A stretch of 43,227 bases of DNA from Mycetocola reblochoni REB411 (GCF_900163835.1 NZ_FUKR01000037.1:1-43227); one strand, 5' to 3'; shown: positions 28,499 to 37,343, numbered from the stretch's first letter. A program made the numbers and translations. Notes: generated by a model not told the origin, from the sequence alone.

Positions 28499-29949
28499 TT
28501 GTTCAGCACCGCCTCTATCACTTTCTTCGCAATCGGCGCGGCAACGATGTTGCCCGAGCTGTGATGGCCCAGGTTCGCATCATTCTCGATCACCACCGCC
28601 ACAGCGACCTCAGGGTTCTCCGCGGGCGCGAATCCGGTGAACCACAGCGTGTACGGATCGTCATCACCGTTCTGCGCCGTGCCCGTCTTCCCGGCCACAT
28701 CGACACCCTCTATCTTGGCATTACTTGACTGACCGTTCGCCACACCGTTGACCATGACCTCGGTCAGCATGTCGGCCACCTCGGGCGAGAACGCGGTCGA
28801 GAACTCGCTCGGCTGCGTGGTCTCCAGCGCCTGCAGGTTGCTGCCGGTCACACGGTCGACAAGCGTCGGGGACATGACCTTCCCGTCGGCGGCGACGGCC
28901 GCGGAGACGAGCGCCATCTGCAGGGGGGTGGTCCTCACGTTCATCTGGCCGAAGGAGCTCAGCCCGGTCTCGGCGTCGCTGTTCGTGTTCGGGTAGCTGG
29001 ACGCGGTGGTCTCGGTGGGGATGTCGAAGGCCTGGTTGAAGCCGAGCTTCTCGGCCATGGCCTTGATCGTGTCGTCGCCCAGCCGCATGCCCAGCTCGGC
29101 GAGCGGGACGTTGCAGCTCTGGCGGATGGCCTCCCTGATGGTGACCGTGTCGCCGCTTCCGCAGCTCGTCCTCGTCCAGTTGTAGACCGTCGCGGAGCTG
29201 CCGGGAAGCGTGAGCGACACCGGGTTCGGCAGGGTCGAGTCGGGCGTGTACTCGCCGGTGTCGAACGCCGCGGCCGCGACGACGACCTTGAATGACGAGC
29301 CGGGAGGATTGAGGTTTCCGCCGGTGGCTCGGTTGATGAGCGGTTGCGAGGGGTCGTTGATCAGCTCGTCGTAGGCCGCGATCACGTCCTCCGAGTTGTG
29401 GCTCGCCAGACGGTTCGGGTCGTAGCCGGGGCTCGTCGTCATCGCGAGGATGCGGCCGCTCGACGGCTCGACCGCGACGATCGCGCCCTGCAGATCGCCG
29501 AGCGCGTCCGAGGCCGCCTGCTGGACGTCGGGGTCGATGCTCGTCTCGACGGCCGCGCCGGCGGGGGCCTGATCCGTGACGATGCGGTTGAGGGAGTCGA
29601 GGAACTGGGTGTTCGACGTCCCGGAGAGGTAGTCGTTCATCGACTGCTCGAGGCCGCTCGAGCCCTGCGTCTGGTTGAAGTAGCCCGTGATCGGGGAGTA
29701 GAGCTCGCCCTCGGGGTAGCTGCGCGCGAACTCGTACTGGTCGTCGCTCGGCACGGACTCGGCGATGACGGTGTCCCCGGCCAGGATCGGCCCGCGCTCC
29801 ACGCCGTAGCTGTCATAGAGGGTGCGGGTGTTGCGGCCGTCCGCGGCAAGCTGATCCGCCTGGAACACCTGGATGAGGGTCGTCGAGACCATGAGCGCGG
29901 TGAACATCGCCAGGACGACGATGCTGATCCGCTTCAACTGGGTGTTCAT
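28495..29949 (-). CDS. pbpA: class B penicillin-binding protein PbpA
   Basis: A 484-residue peptidoglycan transpeptidase with one N-terminal transmembrane helix (about 8-28). The dimerisation region is short. The transpeptidase domain has the active-site SxxK in 'PPGSSFKVV' near 218-222, the SxN motif in 'QSCNVPLAE' and KTG in 'AGKTGTAQN' near 420. All three are intact, so it should bind beta-lactams. It overlaps rodA upstream and pknA downstream by four bases each. It is the expected cross-linking partner of the RodA glycosyltransferase. Confidence 0.95.
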   Translation of the reverse strand: MNTQLKRISIVVLAMFTALMVSTTLIQVFQADQLAADGRNTRTLYDSYGVERGPILAGDTVIAESVPSDDQYEFARSYPEGELYSPITGYFNQTQGSSGLEQSMNDYLSGTSNTQFLDSLNRIVTDQAPAGAAVETSIDPDVQQAASDALGDLQGAIVAVEPSSGRILAMTTSPGYDPNRLASHNSEDVIAAYDELINDPSQPLINRATGGNLNPPGSSFKVVVAAAAFDTGEYTPDSTLPNPVSLTLPGSSATVYNWTRTSCGSGDTVTIREAIRQSCNVPLAELGMRLGDDTIKAMAEKLGFNQAFDIPTETTASSYPNTNSDAETGLSSFGQMNVRTTPLQMALVSAAVAADGKVMSPTLVDRVTGSNLQALETTQPSEFSTAFSPEVADMLTEVMVNGVANGQSSNAKIEGVDVAGKTGTAQNGDDDPYTLWFTGFAPAENPEVAVAVVIENDANLGHHSSGNIVAAPIAKKVIEAVLNK

Positions 29950-31373
29950 GATGCGGCCCCCACCATCGGTCCCGGTTTGCGGACGCTGTCACTCAGGCGG
30001 AGCAGCAGGGCGACGATGATCCAGTTCGCCACGAGCGAGGACCCGCCGGCCGCCAGGAACGGCGTGGTCAGACCGGTGAGCGGGATGACGCGCGTGACAC
30101 CGCCGACCATGATGAACACCTGAAGCGCGATGGTGAAGGAGAGCCCCACGGCGAGCAGCTTCATGAAGTCGTCCTGCGCCGTGAAGCCGATGCTCAGGCC
30201 ACGGGCGACGATGATCAGGTAGAGACCGAGCAGCGCCATGACGCCGGCGAGGCCGAGCTCCTCGCCGAGACTGGCGAAGATGTAGTCGCTCTCGGCGAGG
30301 GGCGTGATCGCCGGCTGGCCCTGTCCGAGGCCCGTGCCCACGAGCCCGCCGTGCGCGAGGCCGAAGATGCCCTGGACGAGCTGGTGACTCCCGCCCCAGG
30401 CCTCGTACTGGTCGGGGTTGAAGGCGTCGAGCCAGTTGCGGAACCGGCCGTTCACGTAGCTCAGCGTCTGGCTGGCCACGACGGCGCCCCCGACGAAGAG
30501 GGTCATGCCGATCAGGACCCAGCTGGTGCGTCCCGTGGCCATGTAGAGCATGATCACGAACATGCCGAAGTAGAGCAGCGCGGTGCCGAGGTCGCGCTGG
30601 AACACGATGACGGCCATGGACAGCAGCCAGATCACGAGGATCGGCCCGAGGTCGCGCAGCCGGGGGAAGCGCATGCCGAGGAAGGTCTTGCCCACCATCG
30701 ACAGGCTCTCCCTGGTGCGCACCAGGTAGCCGGCGAAGAAGATGGCCAGGGCGATCTTCGCCACCTCGCCGGGCTGGAAGCTGAGCACGCCGCCGATGCT
30801 GATCCACACGCGGGCCCCGTTGACGTTGAGACCCAGCCCGGGGATGAGCGGCAGCAGCAGCATGACGACGGCGATGAAGCCGAACACATAGGTGTAGCGG
30901 TGCAGCACGCGGTAGTTCTTCAGCAGGGCGACGACGAGGACGGCGGCGACCATCGCGATCGCGCTCCACACGATCTGGCGGGTCGACGCGGCGCCCCACC
31001 CCGTCAGCTTCTCGGCGATGTCGATGCGGTAGATCTCGGCGATGCCGATCCCGTTCAGCGCCACCGCGACGGGCAGGAGCACGGGGTCGGCGTTCGGCGC
31101 CCACACCCGGAGCCCGCCGTGCAGCACGAGCACGAGGACCGCCAGCCCGGCGACCGCCACGAGCGGCCCCGGCTGGACCTCGCCGATCGCGCCGAGCTGG
31201 ACGAGCACCATCGCCGCACCGTTGACCACGAAGGCGAACAGCAGCAGGAGGAGCTCACGGTTGCGCAGGCGGCTGGGCCTCTGGATGCGCCGCATGGTCG
31301 CGAGGACGCCCGTCTCGACGCGGAACTCCGGGCTCGCCTCGTCGCCGGGGCGCGCGGGGGTGTCGACGCTCAT
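29946..31373 (-). CDS. rodA: FtsW/RodA/SpoVE family peptidoglycan glycosyltransferase
   Basis: A 475-residue polytopic SEDS protein that polymerises lipid II glycan strands. Start ATG 31373 overlaps the pstP stop (ATGA); a GTG directly before it is also in frame. About ten transmembrane helices are evident. Family motifs include 'VNGARVWISIGGVLSFQPGE', 'FQRDLGTALLYFGMF', 'GLGQGQPAITPLAESDYIF' and 'PLTGLTTPFLAAGGSSLVAN'. Pairing with pbpA in this cluster marks it as RodA (elongation) rather than FtsW, which lies in the dcw cluster of relatives. Confidence 0.94.
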   Translation of the reverse strand: MSVDTPARPGDEASPEFRVETGVLATMRRIQRPSRLRNRELLLLLFAFVVNGAAMVLVQLGAIGEVQPGPLVAVAGLAVLVLVLHGGLRVWAPNADPVLLPVAVALNGIGIAEIYRIDIAEKLTGWGAASTRQIVWSAIAMVAAVLVVALLKNYRVLHRYTYVFGFIAVVMLLLPLIPGLGLNVNGARVWISIGGVLSFQPGEVAKIALAIFFAGYLVRTRESLSMVGKTFLGMRFPRLRDLGPILVIWLLSMAVIVFQRDLGTALLYFGMFVIMLYMATGRTSWVLIGMTLFVGGAVVASQTLSYVNGRFRNWLDAFNPDQYEAWGGSHQLVQGIFGLAHGGLVGTGLGQGQPAITPLAESDYIFASLGEELGLAGVMALLGLYLIIVARGLSIGFTAQDDFMKLLAVGLSFTIALQVFIMVGGVTRVIPLTGLTTPFLAAGGSSLVANWIIVALLLRLSDSVRKPGPMVGAAS

Positions 31374-32635
31374 CACTCCTCACCTCCGGCGGTCATGCGC
31401 AGTCGGGAGACCACGTCCTGTGCCTCGGCGAGCGAGCCGACGCTGATCGACGAGACCACCTGCTGCCGATCGTACGTGGACAGGTCGGCGAGCGGGACCT
31501 CGGTGTCCTGGTACTCGCTGGAGAGGGTGACGGGACCGAGGTCCTGCTGGATCCCGCGGTAGATCATCACCGTCTGCTCGGAGGGGTCGGCCGTCACGAA
31601 GTAGCGGGACTGGGTCCACGCGTAGCCGAGCAGGGCGACGAGCACGATCGCGAGGACGGCGACGACGCCGCCGACGGCCCAGGTGATCCGCCTGCGCTTG
31701 ACGCGGCGGGCGTCCTCCTCGATGAGCTCGTCGTAGTAGCCGTCGTTCTCCGGCTCGAAGTGGCTGGGCCCGAGGGCGGCGGTCTTCGCCGAGCGCAGGC
31801 GGAACGCGGGGAGAAGCCCCGTTCGTGCTGCGGGGGCCTTCTCCGCCTCGAAGGCGATCGGACGCGCGGCGGAGCCGACGACGGAGCCGATGGGGGCCTG
31901 GTCGGGCTCCTCCTCACCGACGTCGTAGATGACGATGGTGACGTTGTCGGGAGCGCCGTGGTCGAGCGCGTCCTTGAGCAGCCGGTCCCCGACACGCGCC
32001 GCCGGCTCGTCGGACGCGAGCGCGCGCAGCATGGTCTGGTCGGTCACGACGCCGGAGAGGCCGTCCGAGCAGAGCAGCCAGCGGTCGCCCGGCTTGGTGC
32101 CGAGGATGAGCGTGTCGATCTCCGGGTGGGCGTCGACGTCGCCGAGGACGCGCATGAGCACGGAGCGGCGCGGGTGCACGAGCGCCTCCTCCGGCGTGAT
32201 CCTTCCGGCGTCGACGAGCTTCTGCACGAAGGTGTGGTCGGTGGTGATCTGGCTGATCTCGCCGTCGCGGTAGAGGTAGATGCGCGAGTCGCCGATGTGC
32301 GCGATCGCGACCCGGTCGCCGACGACAGCGATCGCGTCGACGGTCGTGCCCATGCCCATGAGCTCCGGGTGGTCGACGACGGTGTCCGCCAGCCGTGTGT
32401 TGGCCGCGATGATCGCGGTCTGGAGCGCGATCTCCGCCTCCTCGGCGCTGGAGTACTCGACGTCGGCCTCGATGATGCGCTTCAGCGCGATCGCGGACGC
32501 CACGTCACCGCCGGCGTGGCCCCCCATGCCGTCGGCGACGACGAACAGGTGGTGCCCCGCGTAGCCGGAGTCCTGGTTGTTCGCACGGACGCGCCCCACA
32601 TGGGACACGGCTGCGCTGCTGGAGAAATGGGCCAT
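31373..32635 (-). CDS. pstP: PP2C-type Ser/Thr phosphatase PstP
   Basis: A 420-residue membrane phosphatase that reverses phosphorylation by PknA and PknB. The PPM domain is about 1-235 with metal-binding motifs 'RANNQDSGYAG', 'VVADGMGGHAGGD', 'IGDSRIYLYRDGEI', 'LLCSDGLSGVV' and 'DHGAPDNVTIVI'. The juxtamembrane linker (about 240-315) is followed by one transmembrane helix near 318-339 and an outer domain of about 80 residues. It lies three bases beyond fhaB and overlaps rodA. Confidence 0.95.
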   Translation of the reverse strand: MAHFSSSAAVSHVGRVRANNQDSGYAGHHLFVVADGMGGHAGGDVASAIALKRIIEADVEYSSAEEAEIALQTAIIAANTRLADTVVDHPELMGMGTTVDAIAVVGDRVAIAHIGDSRIYLYRDGEISQITTDHTFVQKLVDAGRITPEEALVHPRRSVLMRVLGDVDAHPEIDTLILGTKPGDRWLLCSDGLSGVVTDQTMLRALASDEPAARVGDRLLKDALDHGAPDNVTIVIYDVGEEEPDQAPIGSVVGSAARPIAFEAEKAPAARTGLLPAFRLRSAKTAALGPSHFEPENDGYYDELIEEDARRVKRRRITWAVGGVVAVLAIVLVALLGYAWTQSRYFVTADPSEQTVMIYRGIQQDLGPVTLSSEYQDTEVPLADLSTYDRQQVVSSISVGSLAEAQDVVSRLRMTAGGEE

Positions 32636-32638
32636 CGA

Positions 32639-33145
32639 TCAGTGCCGCAGCTCGAAACTCGTCGCGCCGACCTTCACGGGGACACCGAGTGGAACGGGCG
32701 TGGGCGAGCTGATGCGCTTGCCGTTGAGGAAGGTGCCGTTCGTCGAGTCGAGGTCCTGGATCATCCAGCCGTCGTTCCACAGGACCAGCCGCGCGTGGTG
32801 CGTCGAGGTGTAGTCGTCTTTGAGCACGAGTGTGGAGTCTGAGGAGCGCCCGATCGTGATCGGCTCACGCCCGAGCGGGATGCGTTCGCCCGCCCTCGTG
32901 CCGGCGACGATGACCAGGGTCGACGCCGTGGCCGAGGTGGCCGAGCCCTCCGGCGGCTGCGGAGCGGTGGAGGGCTTCCGCTTGGCTGCGGGGGCCGGTG
33001 CCGGGGCGGCGGCCGTCGCCTGCTGGCCCTTGCGGGCCTTGAGCCCGAAGAGCTCGGTCCGGAGCGAGTAGACGATCGCGAAGACGAAGAACCACAGCAG
33101 GACGAGGAAGCCGATCTTCATGACCAGCAGGGTGAGTGTGCTCAC
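32639..33145 (-). CDS. fhaB: FHA domain protein FhaB/FipA
   Basis: A 168-residue protein with an N-terminal transmembrane helix (about 8-28), an Ala/Pro linker, and a C-terminal FHA phosphothreonine-binding domain at about 92-165. FHA residues are seen in 'ITIGRSSDSTLVL', 'TSTHHARLV' and 'DLDSTNGTFLNGKR'. The start is a GTG at 33145 whose GTGA overlaps the fhaA stop. In mycobacteria the counterpart links PknA/PknB signalling to FtsZ and FtsQ; a similar role is likely here. Confidence 0.93.
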   Translation of the reverse strand: MSTLTLLVMKIGFLVLLWFFVFAIVYSLRTELFGLKARKGQQATAAAPAPAPAAKRKPSTAPQPPEGSATSATASTLVIVAGTRAGERIPLGREPITIGRSSDSTLVLKDDYTSTHHARLVLWNDGWMIQDLDSTNGTFLNGKRISSPTPVPLGVPVKVGATSFELRH

Positions 33146-33840
33146 GCGCGGCCTCCCGTTCGTGCGAGGTCGCCGTCGTCGGCGAGGAGTCGGAAAACGA
33201 TGCGGGTCCTGCCGATGACGATGACGCCGCCCGGCTCGAGCGCGGCCTGGGAGATGCGCTGGCCGTCGAGTGTCGAGCCGTTGGTGGACCCCAGGTCGTG
33301 CACCTGGGCGTTCGAGCCGTCCCAGAGGATCTCGACGTGGCGCCTGCTCGTCCCGGAGTCCTGGACGGTGATGTCGGCGTCGCTTCCGCGTCCGACGACC
33401 GTCCTGCTCCGGGTGATCGGGTGCTGCACGCCGTTGATCTCGAGGACCGGCTTCCAGCTGACGTTGCGGCGCGTCACCTGGCCCGCGTCGATGCGGAGCA
33501 TGCCGTCGCTGAGGTCGTCGTCCGCCTCCAGCGAGATCGTGAGCGGACCGGTGAAGGTGTACCCCTGTGCCCTGGCATGGCGGGCGGCGTCCGTCAGCAG
33601 CTCCTCGAGCAGGGCGTCGCCGATCCCGATGAGGCGCTCGGCGTCGCCGCGGGACAGCCAGACGGTGAGGTTGTGCGGGGCGAGGATGCGATCGCGGCTG
33701 ACGACCGCTGCGCGGGTGTCGAGCTCGCTGCGCACGGCGGCGGCGATCTCGACCGGCTGGACACCGGAGCGGAAGGTCTTCGCGAACGCGCCGTTGACGG
33801 CACGCTCGAGACCGCGCTCGAAACTGTCCAAGAGGCCCAC
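33142..33840 (-). CDS. fhaA: FHA domain protein FhaA (DUF3662/FHA)
   Basis: A 232-residue protein starting at GTG 33840, with AAGGAG four bases upstream; the start 'GLLDSFERGLERAVNGAFAK' is strongly conserved. The N-terminal DUF3662 domain is about 1-120. The C-terminal FHA domain is about 140-210, with 'TVVGRGSDADITV', 'TSRRHVEILW' and 'DLGSTNGSTLDGQR'. The long disordered linker of mycobacterial FhaA is absent, so this is a compact form. It is the first gene of the fhaA-fhaB-pstP-rodA-pbpA-pknA-pknB cluster. A known partner of FhaA is MurJ (MviN), not encoded here. Confidence 0.94.
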   Translation of the reverse strand: MGLLDSFERGLERAVNGAFAKTFRSGVQPVEIAAAVRSELDTRAAVVSRDRILAPHNLTVWLSRGDAERLIGIGDALLEELLTDAARHARAQGYTFTGPLTISLEADDDLSDGMLRIDAGQVTRRNVSWKPVLEINGVQHPITRSRTVVGRGSDADITVQDSGTSRRHVEILWDGSNAQVHDLGSTNGSTLDGQRISQAALEPGGVIVIGRTRIVFRLLADDGDLARTGGRA

Positions 33841-33884
33841 GTCACTCCTTGTGTTCTGGTGGTGGCTGAGGCGTAGCAAGGGCC

Positions 33885-33890
33885 ATCGTA
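33885..33890 (-). promoter_or_regulatory. candidate -10 of the fhaA operon
   Basis: On the minus strand this reads TACGAT, 44 bases before the fhaA GTG. No good -35 hexamer is found at the usual distance, so the call is tentative. Confidence 0.35.
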
Positions 33891-33955
33891 GCGGGAGCGA
33901 CTGAAGATGCGACGCACCGGGTCGAGCCGAATGGCGGTGCGCGCGCGCCGCGTGC

Positions 33956-33961
33956 TATTCT
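33956..33961 (+). promoter_or_regulatory. candidate -10 of tRNA-Leu
   Basis: TATTCT lies 33 bases before the tRNA-Leu 5' end. The expected -35 position holds no good match. Confidence 0.35.
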
Positions 33962-33994
33962 CGACGGGTTGCCTCCATGGAGGCGACGATACTC

Positions 33995-34078
33995 GCGCGA
34001 GTGGCGGAATAGGTAGACGCGCTGGCTTCAGGTGCCAGTGCCCGCAAGGGCGTGGGGGTTCAAGTCCCCCCTCGCGCA
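33995..34078 (+). tRNA. tRNA-Leu (CAG)
   Basis: An 84-base class II tRNA with acceptor stem GCGCGAG/CTCGCGC, discriminator A, anticodon loop TTCAGGT containing CAG, a long variable arm, and T-arm GGGGGTTCAAGTCCCCC. CCA is not encoded. A tRNA-Leu next to fhaA is also found in mycobacteria, which supports a conserved chromosomal position. The integrated element starts directly at its 3' end. Confidence 0.97.
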
Positions 34079-34079
34079 C
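34050..34079 (+). other. probable attachment site (att) in the tRNA-Leu 3' end
   Basis: The T-arm and acceptor 3' side of tRNA-Leu directly precede the integrase-bearing element, the usual target of tyrosine integrases. I searched by eye for a second copy of the tRNA 3' segment up to the window end and found none. The exact core is therefore unknown and the boundaries given are approximate. Confidence 0.45.
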
Positions 34080-34086
34080 GAATGGG

Positions 34087-34134
34087 AAATGGTCTCTGAT
34101 CAGGAGTTTTGAACTCCGGATCGGGGGCCATTTT
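34087..34134 (+). terminator. terminator after tRNA-Leu
   Basis: A long interrupted hairpin: AAATGG (34087-34092) pairs with CCATTT, GATC pairs with GATC, and GGAGTT pairs with AACTCC around a TTG loop, ending in TTTT (34131-34134). It lies nine bases past the tRNA. Because it is beyond the probable att core, it may have been brought in by the element. Confidence 0.65.
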
Positions 34135-34246
34135 CGTTGGAAGTGCTAGAAAAAGTGCTAAGCCTCTGGATGATGTGCCCCGTGCGGGCCTTGCAACCTC
34201 CGGGGATGACTGTCGGCTGCCCGGCGCGGCCTGAGAAGATAGGGGC

Positions 34247-34708
34247 ATGACCGAGGCAGCAACCCGAGCGATCGAGATGGCCGATGCAGGTGAAGTGTTG
34301 ACTCTGCAACGGGCCGCTTACGCGACCGAGGCGCAGTTGTACGGCGACCCGTTTCTGCCTCCACTTGTCCAGTCGCTTGAAGAGCTTCGAGACGAACTCA
34401 CGAGCAGTGATGGACTGGTCGGGGTTGCGAGCGGTCGGATTGTGGCGTCTGTGCGGTGGGTGGTCGACAGCGATGTCGTGCGTATCGGCCGGTTGATCGT
34501 CGCGCCCGACCAGCAACGTCAGGGGTGGGGCACCCGGCTGCTGAACCTTGCTGAGCGTGAGGCCGGTGCGAGGACTGCGGAACTGTTCACCGGGCATCTG
34601 AGCGAGGGGAACATCCGTCTCTACCAGCGTGAGGGGTATGTCGAGTCTCGCCGCGAGAGGATCAACGACGATCTTGAGTTCGTCTATCTAACGAAACCGC
34701 TCCGGTAG
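34247..34708 (+). CDS. GNAT family N-acetyltransferase
   Basis: A 153-residue acyl-CoA-dependent acetyltransferase of unknown substrate. It begins at ATG 34247 after an AGGGGC. The GNAT fold is complete: an N-terminal part with 'ATEAQLYGDPFLPPL', the central strand 'IGRLIVAPDQQRQGWGTRLL' with the Q/R-x-x-G-x-G/A acetyl-CoA loop (QQRQGWG), and the C-terminal 'GNIRLYQREGYVES'. It lies between the tRNA and the integrase and converges on it, with stops nine bases apart. This position suggests element cargo, although a host gene cannot be excluded. Confidence 0.85.
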   Translation: MTEAATRAIEMADAGEVLTLQRAAYATEAQLYGDPFLPPLVQSLEELRDELTSSDGLVGVASGRIVASVRWVVDSDVVRIGRLIVAPDQQRQGWGTRLLNLAEREAGARTAELFTGHLSEGNIRLYQREGYVESRRERINDDLEFVYLTKPLR

Positions 34709-34716
34709 CTCTGGGG

Positions 34717-35985
34717 TCACGTTCCTCGGAGATGGTTGGCGAAGCGGTCGACGGCCGACCTCTGCATGGTCGGGGTGACGTGGGAGTAGATGTTCATCGT
34801 CGTGGTGATCGTTGAGTGGCCCAAGCGCTCTTGCACGACCTTGGAGTGCTCGCCGAGTTCGAGCAGCAGGGTCGCGTGGGTGTGACGGAGCCCTTTGATG
34901 GTGACGCGGTTCATGGTGTCGTACTTCTTGGTGAGCCAGTTCATGCGGCGATCCCAGCGGCTGGTCATCGCGTCGGGTGAGCGGAGCTTGCCGTCGTCGT
35001 CGCCGAATACGTAGGCGTCGGCCTTGGCAAGGGTGAACGAGAGTTCCGCGCGTGCGACCTTGTAGGACGCGAGCACTTTCAGGGTGTCTTCGTCCACGTC
35101 GATCACGCGCGCGTTGCCGGTCTTCGTGGTCTTGGTCTTTGTCCAGTCGTCGGTATCGACCGCGCGGCGGATGCTGACCCGCATCGTCTTGATGTTGAGG
35201 TCGCTCCATTTCAGGGCGAGGGCTTCGCTTCTGCGCATGCCCGTGTAGGCGATGAGGCGCCATAGCGGGAACAGCTCGTCTTCACGCTCGTCGCGGTTCC
35301 AGGTGAGGAACGTCTGCAACTGCTCGGCCGTCCACGTAACGATCTCGGGTTTCTGTGCCCGCACCTCGCTCGTGGTCGGGGCCTTGACGGTGCGCTTCTT
35401 CTTCGCCGGGTTCACCGTCAGGTGTCCGTCGTCGATCGCGGCATCGAGGATCGCACCGAGCACGACATGCACCTTGTGAACCGAGTTCGCGGACAGCGGC
35501 TTGCCTTTGCCGTACTCGTCCTTGCGGCCGTGGTCTTCGAGGTCGCGGTAGTGACGGGCGATCCTCGTGGCGGTGAGCTTGTCGAGCCGGAGAGTGCCGA
35601 GCTGGGGCTTGATGTGGTTGCGGATGATCTTCTTGTATCCCTTGATCGTGGACGCTGCGAGCTTCAACCCGGCCGCCCACTCATCGGCGTATACACCCAC
35701 GGTTGGCACCTTGTTCCCGAACTTCTCGTTCTGCTTGCGCTGCTTCAACGCCTCCTGCAAGGCATCGTTCGCCTCGTCGGTGCTGGTGAACCCGGAACGG
35801 GTGAGACGGCGCGATCCCATCTCGGGATACTCGGGGTCTTTGAGCACGTAGATCTGGAACCGCCACCGCTTGCCATTGTCCGTCTGGTACTCCTGGATCG
35901 AGCCGGGATGCCGGGAACGCGAACGACGCTGCTGCTTCTCACCTCCGCCGTTCTGCTCGGGGGCGGATGGTTTCTTGACGGTCAT
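34717..35985 (-). CDS. tyrosine recombinase/integrase
   Basis: A 422-residue phage-type integrase. The basic N-terminus and an arm-binding domain (about 25-85) are followed by the SAM-like core-binding domain (about 95-195). The catalytic domain is about 220-415, with Arg near 248 in 'YTGMRRSEALALKW', the Lys/Arg/His box 'KGLRHTHATLLLELG' near 360-374, 'RLGHSTI', and the nucleophile Tyr near 400 in 'MNIYSHV'. The usual HxxR His is Lys here (KGLR), a common variant. It points toward the tRNA-Leu, as expected for int at the attL end. It overlaps the upstream regulator gene by four bases. Confidence 0.94.
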   Translation of the reverse strand: MTVKKPSAPEQNGGGEKQQRRSRSRHPGSIQEYQTDNGKRWRFQIYVLKDPEYPEMGSRRLTRSGFTSTDEANDALQEALKQRKQNEKFGNKVPTVGVYADEWAAGLKLAASTIKGYKKIIRNHIKPQLGTLRLDKLTATRIARHYRDLEDHGRKDEYGKGKPLSANSVHKVHVVLGAILDAAIDDGHLTVNPAKKKRTVKAPTTSEVRAQKPEIVTWTAEQLQTFLTWNRDEREDELFPLWRLIAYTGMRRSEALALKWSDLNIKTMRVSIRRAVDTDDWTKTKTTKTGNARVIDVDEDTLKVLASYKVARAELSFTLAKADAYVFGDDDGKLRSPDAMTSRWDRRMNWLTKKYDTMNRVTIKGLRHTHATLLLELGEHSKVVQERLGHSTITTTMNIYSHVTPTMQRSAVDRFANHLRGT

Positions 35986-36635
35986 GACAGGCTGCTCCTT
36001 GCTGTTGTCGTGCCGGGCTGGTGGGTGTCGGCGTAGTTGTCGATGTAGTCGGCGGCGTTGAACACGCGCCCCTCCGGGTCGAGTTGCACACCCCGCTCCC
36101 GGATCACCCGCGCACGGGCTCGCGCCGCGTCCAGGCGCTCCTGGTAGGCGGCGATGGTCTTCGGGTGCGCGCTCGGCCTCTCCGGGTCATCCTTGTTCGG
36201 GGCGGTCATGCTCGCGAGGGTGGTTTCGAGGTGGTGGATGCGGTCGGTGCAGATCACCCATTCCTGCTGCCAGTAGTTGAACAGGCCCTCGTCGGTGAGC
36301 ACGAGTTCTCCGCGCATCCACCGGTCGATCTCCTCCGGCTCGAACTCCTCGGGCACCCCGGTGAGCGTCGTCTGCCCCTCGGGTGGTGTGAGGAGGGCTG
36401 CGGGGGTGGTGCGCAGCAGGTACGCGATGACAGTGAGGTCGTCCACGTCTACCCGGCGATCCCCGGCCTCCAGTTTGCTGATCCCCGACGGGGAGAGCTT
36501 GCGGCCCGCGACGGCGATCCCGTCGGAGAGCGTGCGCAAGTCCATCCCGATTGCTTGCCGGGCGGCGCGGATGTTGTTCGCGACGTGGGTGTTCGTGATT
36601 CCTGCGGGGTTGCCCCGCACCCGTTCTGTTTCCAT
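35982..36635 (-). CDS. XRE family helix-turn-helix regulator
   Basis: A 217-residue protein with an N-terminal Cro/C1-type helix-turn-helix at about 18-80 ('VANNIRAARQAIGMDLRTLS' then 'GISKLEAGDRRVDVDDLTVI'). The remaining 130 residues are helical and contain a Trp-rich segment 'FNYWQQEWVICTDRIHHLE'; their role is unknown. The stop overlaps the integrase start (ATGA), so it is co-transcribed with int and probably controls excision or transfer. It is divergent from the excisionase-like gene, with a shared 94-base control region. Confidence 0.85.
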   Translation of the reverse strand: METERVRGNPAGITNTHVANNIRAARQAIGMDLRTLSDGIAVAGRKLSPSGISKLEAGDRRVDVDDLTVIAYLLRTTPAALLTPPEGQTTLTGVPEEFEPEEIDRWMRGELVLTDEGLFNYWQQEWVICTDRIHHLETTLASMTAPNKDDPERPSAHPKTIAAYQERLDAARARARVIRERGVQLDPEGRVFNAADYIDNYADTHQPGTTTARSSLS

Positions 36636-36658
36636 ACAAGAAATCTACACTGCGATAC

Positions 36659-36688
36659 TTGACAGCGCAAGACCCGTGGATCTATTCT
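36659..36688 (+). promoter_or_regulatory. promoter of the excisionase-like gene
   Basis: TTGACA at 36659-36664 and TATTCT at 36683-36688 are separated by 18 bases, the best sigma-A match in the window. It lies between the divergent XRE regulator and the excisionase-like gene. Confidence 0.65.
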
Positions 36689-36729
36689 GGTGGGCACCTT
36701 CTCGCGCGTGGATTGGAACGGATGGTGTG

Positions 36730-36954
36730 ATGATGCGGCAGAGCACTCTCGATCTGGAAGACCTGCGCAAGCGGCGCAGTCTCGTCATCACCCGCAAGGA
36801 AGCCGCCGAAGCGCTCGGCGTCGATCCGCGCACGATCACCACGAGCATCAACGAGGGTACGATCCCGTCGGTGAGGCTGGGACGTCGTGTCGTGATCCCG
36901 CGCGAGAAGTTCCTCGCCCTGTTCGCCGATGACACACCTGGCCGCGAGTCTTGA
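36730..36954 (+). CDS. excisionase-like helix-turn-helix DNA-binding protein
   Basis: A 74-residue protein (ATG 36733 is an equally possible start) of the MerR-like HTH_17/excisionase type. The helix-turn-helix is 'ITRKEAAEALGVDPRTITTS' followed by the wing 'EGTIPSVRLGRRVVIPREKF'. Small proteins of this kind act as recombination directionality factors or as regulators in integrative elements. Which of the two it is cannot be told from sequence; position opposite int/XRE favours excision control. Confidence 0.8.
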   Translation: MMRQSTLDLEDLRKRRSLVITRKEAAEALGVDPRTITTSINEGTIPSVRLGRRVVIPREKFLALFADDTPGRES

Positions 36955-36971
36955 ACGCCCCGGGTGCGGGT

Positions 36972-37025
36972 GTGCCGATTCGGCACCGCCGTGCCCTGGG
37001 CATGGTCAGGGTGCGGCGGTAGACT
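36972..37025 (+). promoter_or_regulatory. promoter and operators of the zeta-kinase operon
   Basis: TGGGCA (36997-37002) and TAGACT (37020-37025) are 17 bases apart, a plausible promoter for the gene at 37053. Two inverted repeats lie at or before the -35: GTGCCGA-T-TCGGCAC (36972-36986, perfect) and TGCCC-T-GGGCA (36992-37002). They could be operators for autoregulation; the first could instead terminate the upstream gene. Confidence 0.5.
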
Positions 37026-37052
37026 GAGAGTTCAGGAACGGAGGAACAGCCG

Positions 37053-37343
37053 ATGAGCCAGACCATCCTGACCGCCCCTGCCCCGCAGGCCCGGCCGGAC
37101 TACACGGGAATCTCCGATGCCATGCTCTACGACATCGCCCGCCACAACGCCTCGGTACTGTCCGCAGGACTGCTGAACCTGGCCCGCAACGCCAAGGACG
37201 ATGAGGACCGCGGCCACTGGGTTGCCAGGCGTCGCCTCGTGAAGCAGCAGGCGCGCGTGCTGAATCCGGAGGATCGGGCCGAGATCATCGCGCAGAACGA
37301 GGTGTGGCGACTCGAAAACCTCGCCCTCCCCGCCACTGCATGA
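37053..37343 (+). CDS. small protein paired with zeta-type kinase, possible antitoxin
   Basis: A 96-residue, mostly helical, charged protein starting at ATG 37053 after GGAGG. It contains 'AMLYDIARHNASVLSAGLLN' and 'VARRRLVKQQARVLNPEDRA'. The stop overlaps the start of the zeta-type kinase gene (ATGA), the arrangement of toxin-antitoxin operons with the antitoxin first. I do not see clear similarity to the classical epsilon antitoxin. Antitoxin function is inferred from operon position, size and the promoter-proximal inverted repeats. Confidence 0.6.
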   Translation: MSQTILTAPAPQARPDYTGISDAMLYDIARHNASVLSAGLLNLARNAKDDEDRGHWVARRRLVKQQARVLNPEDRAEIIAQNEVWRLENLALPATA

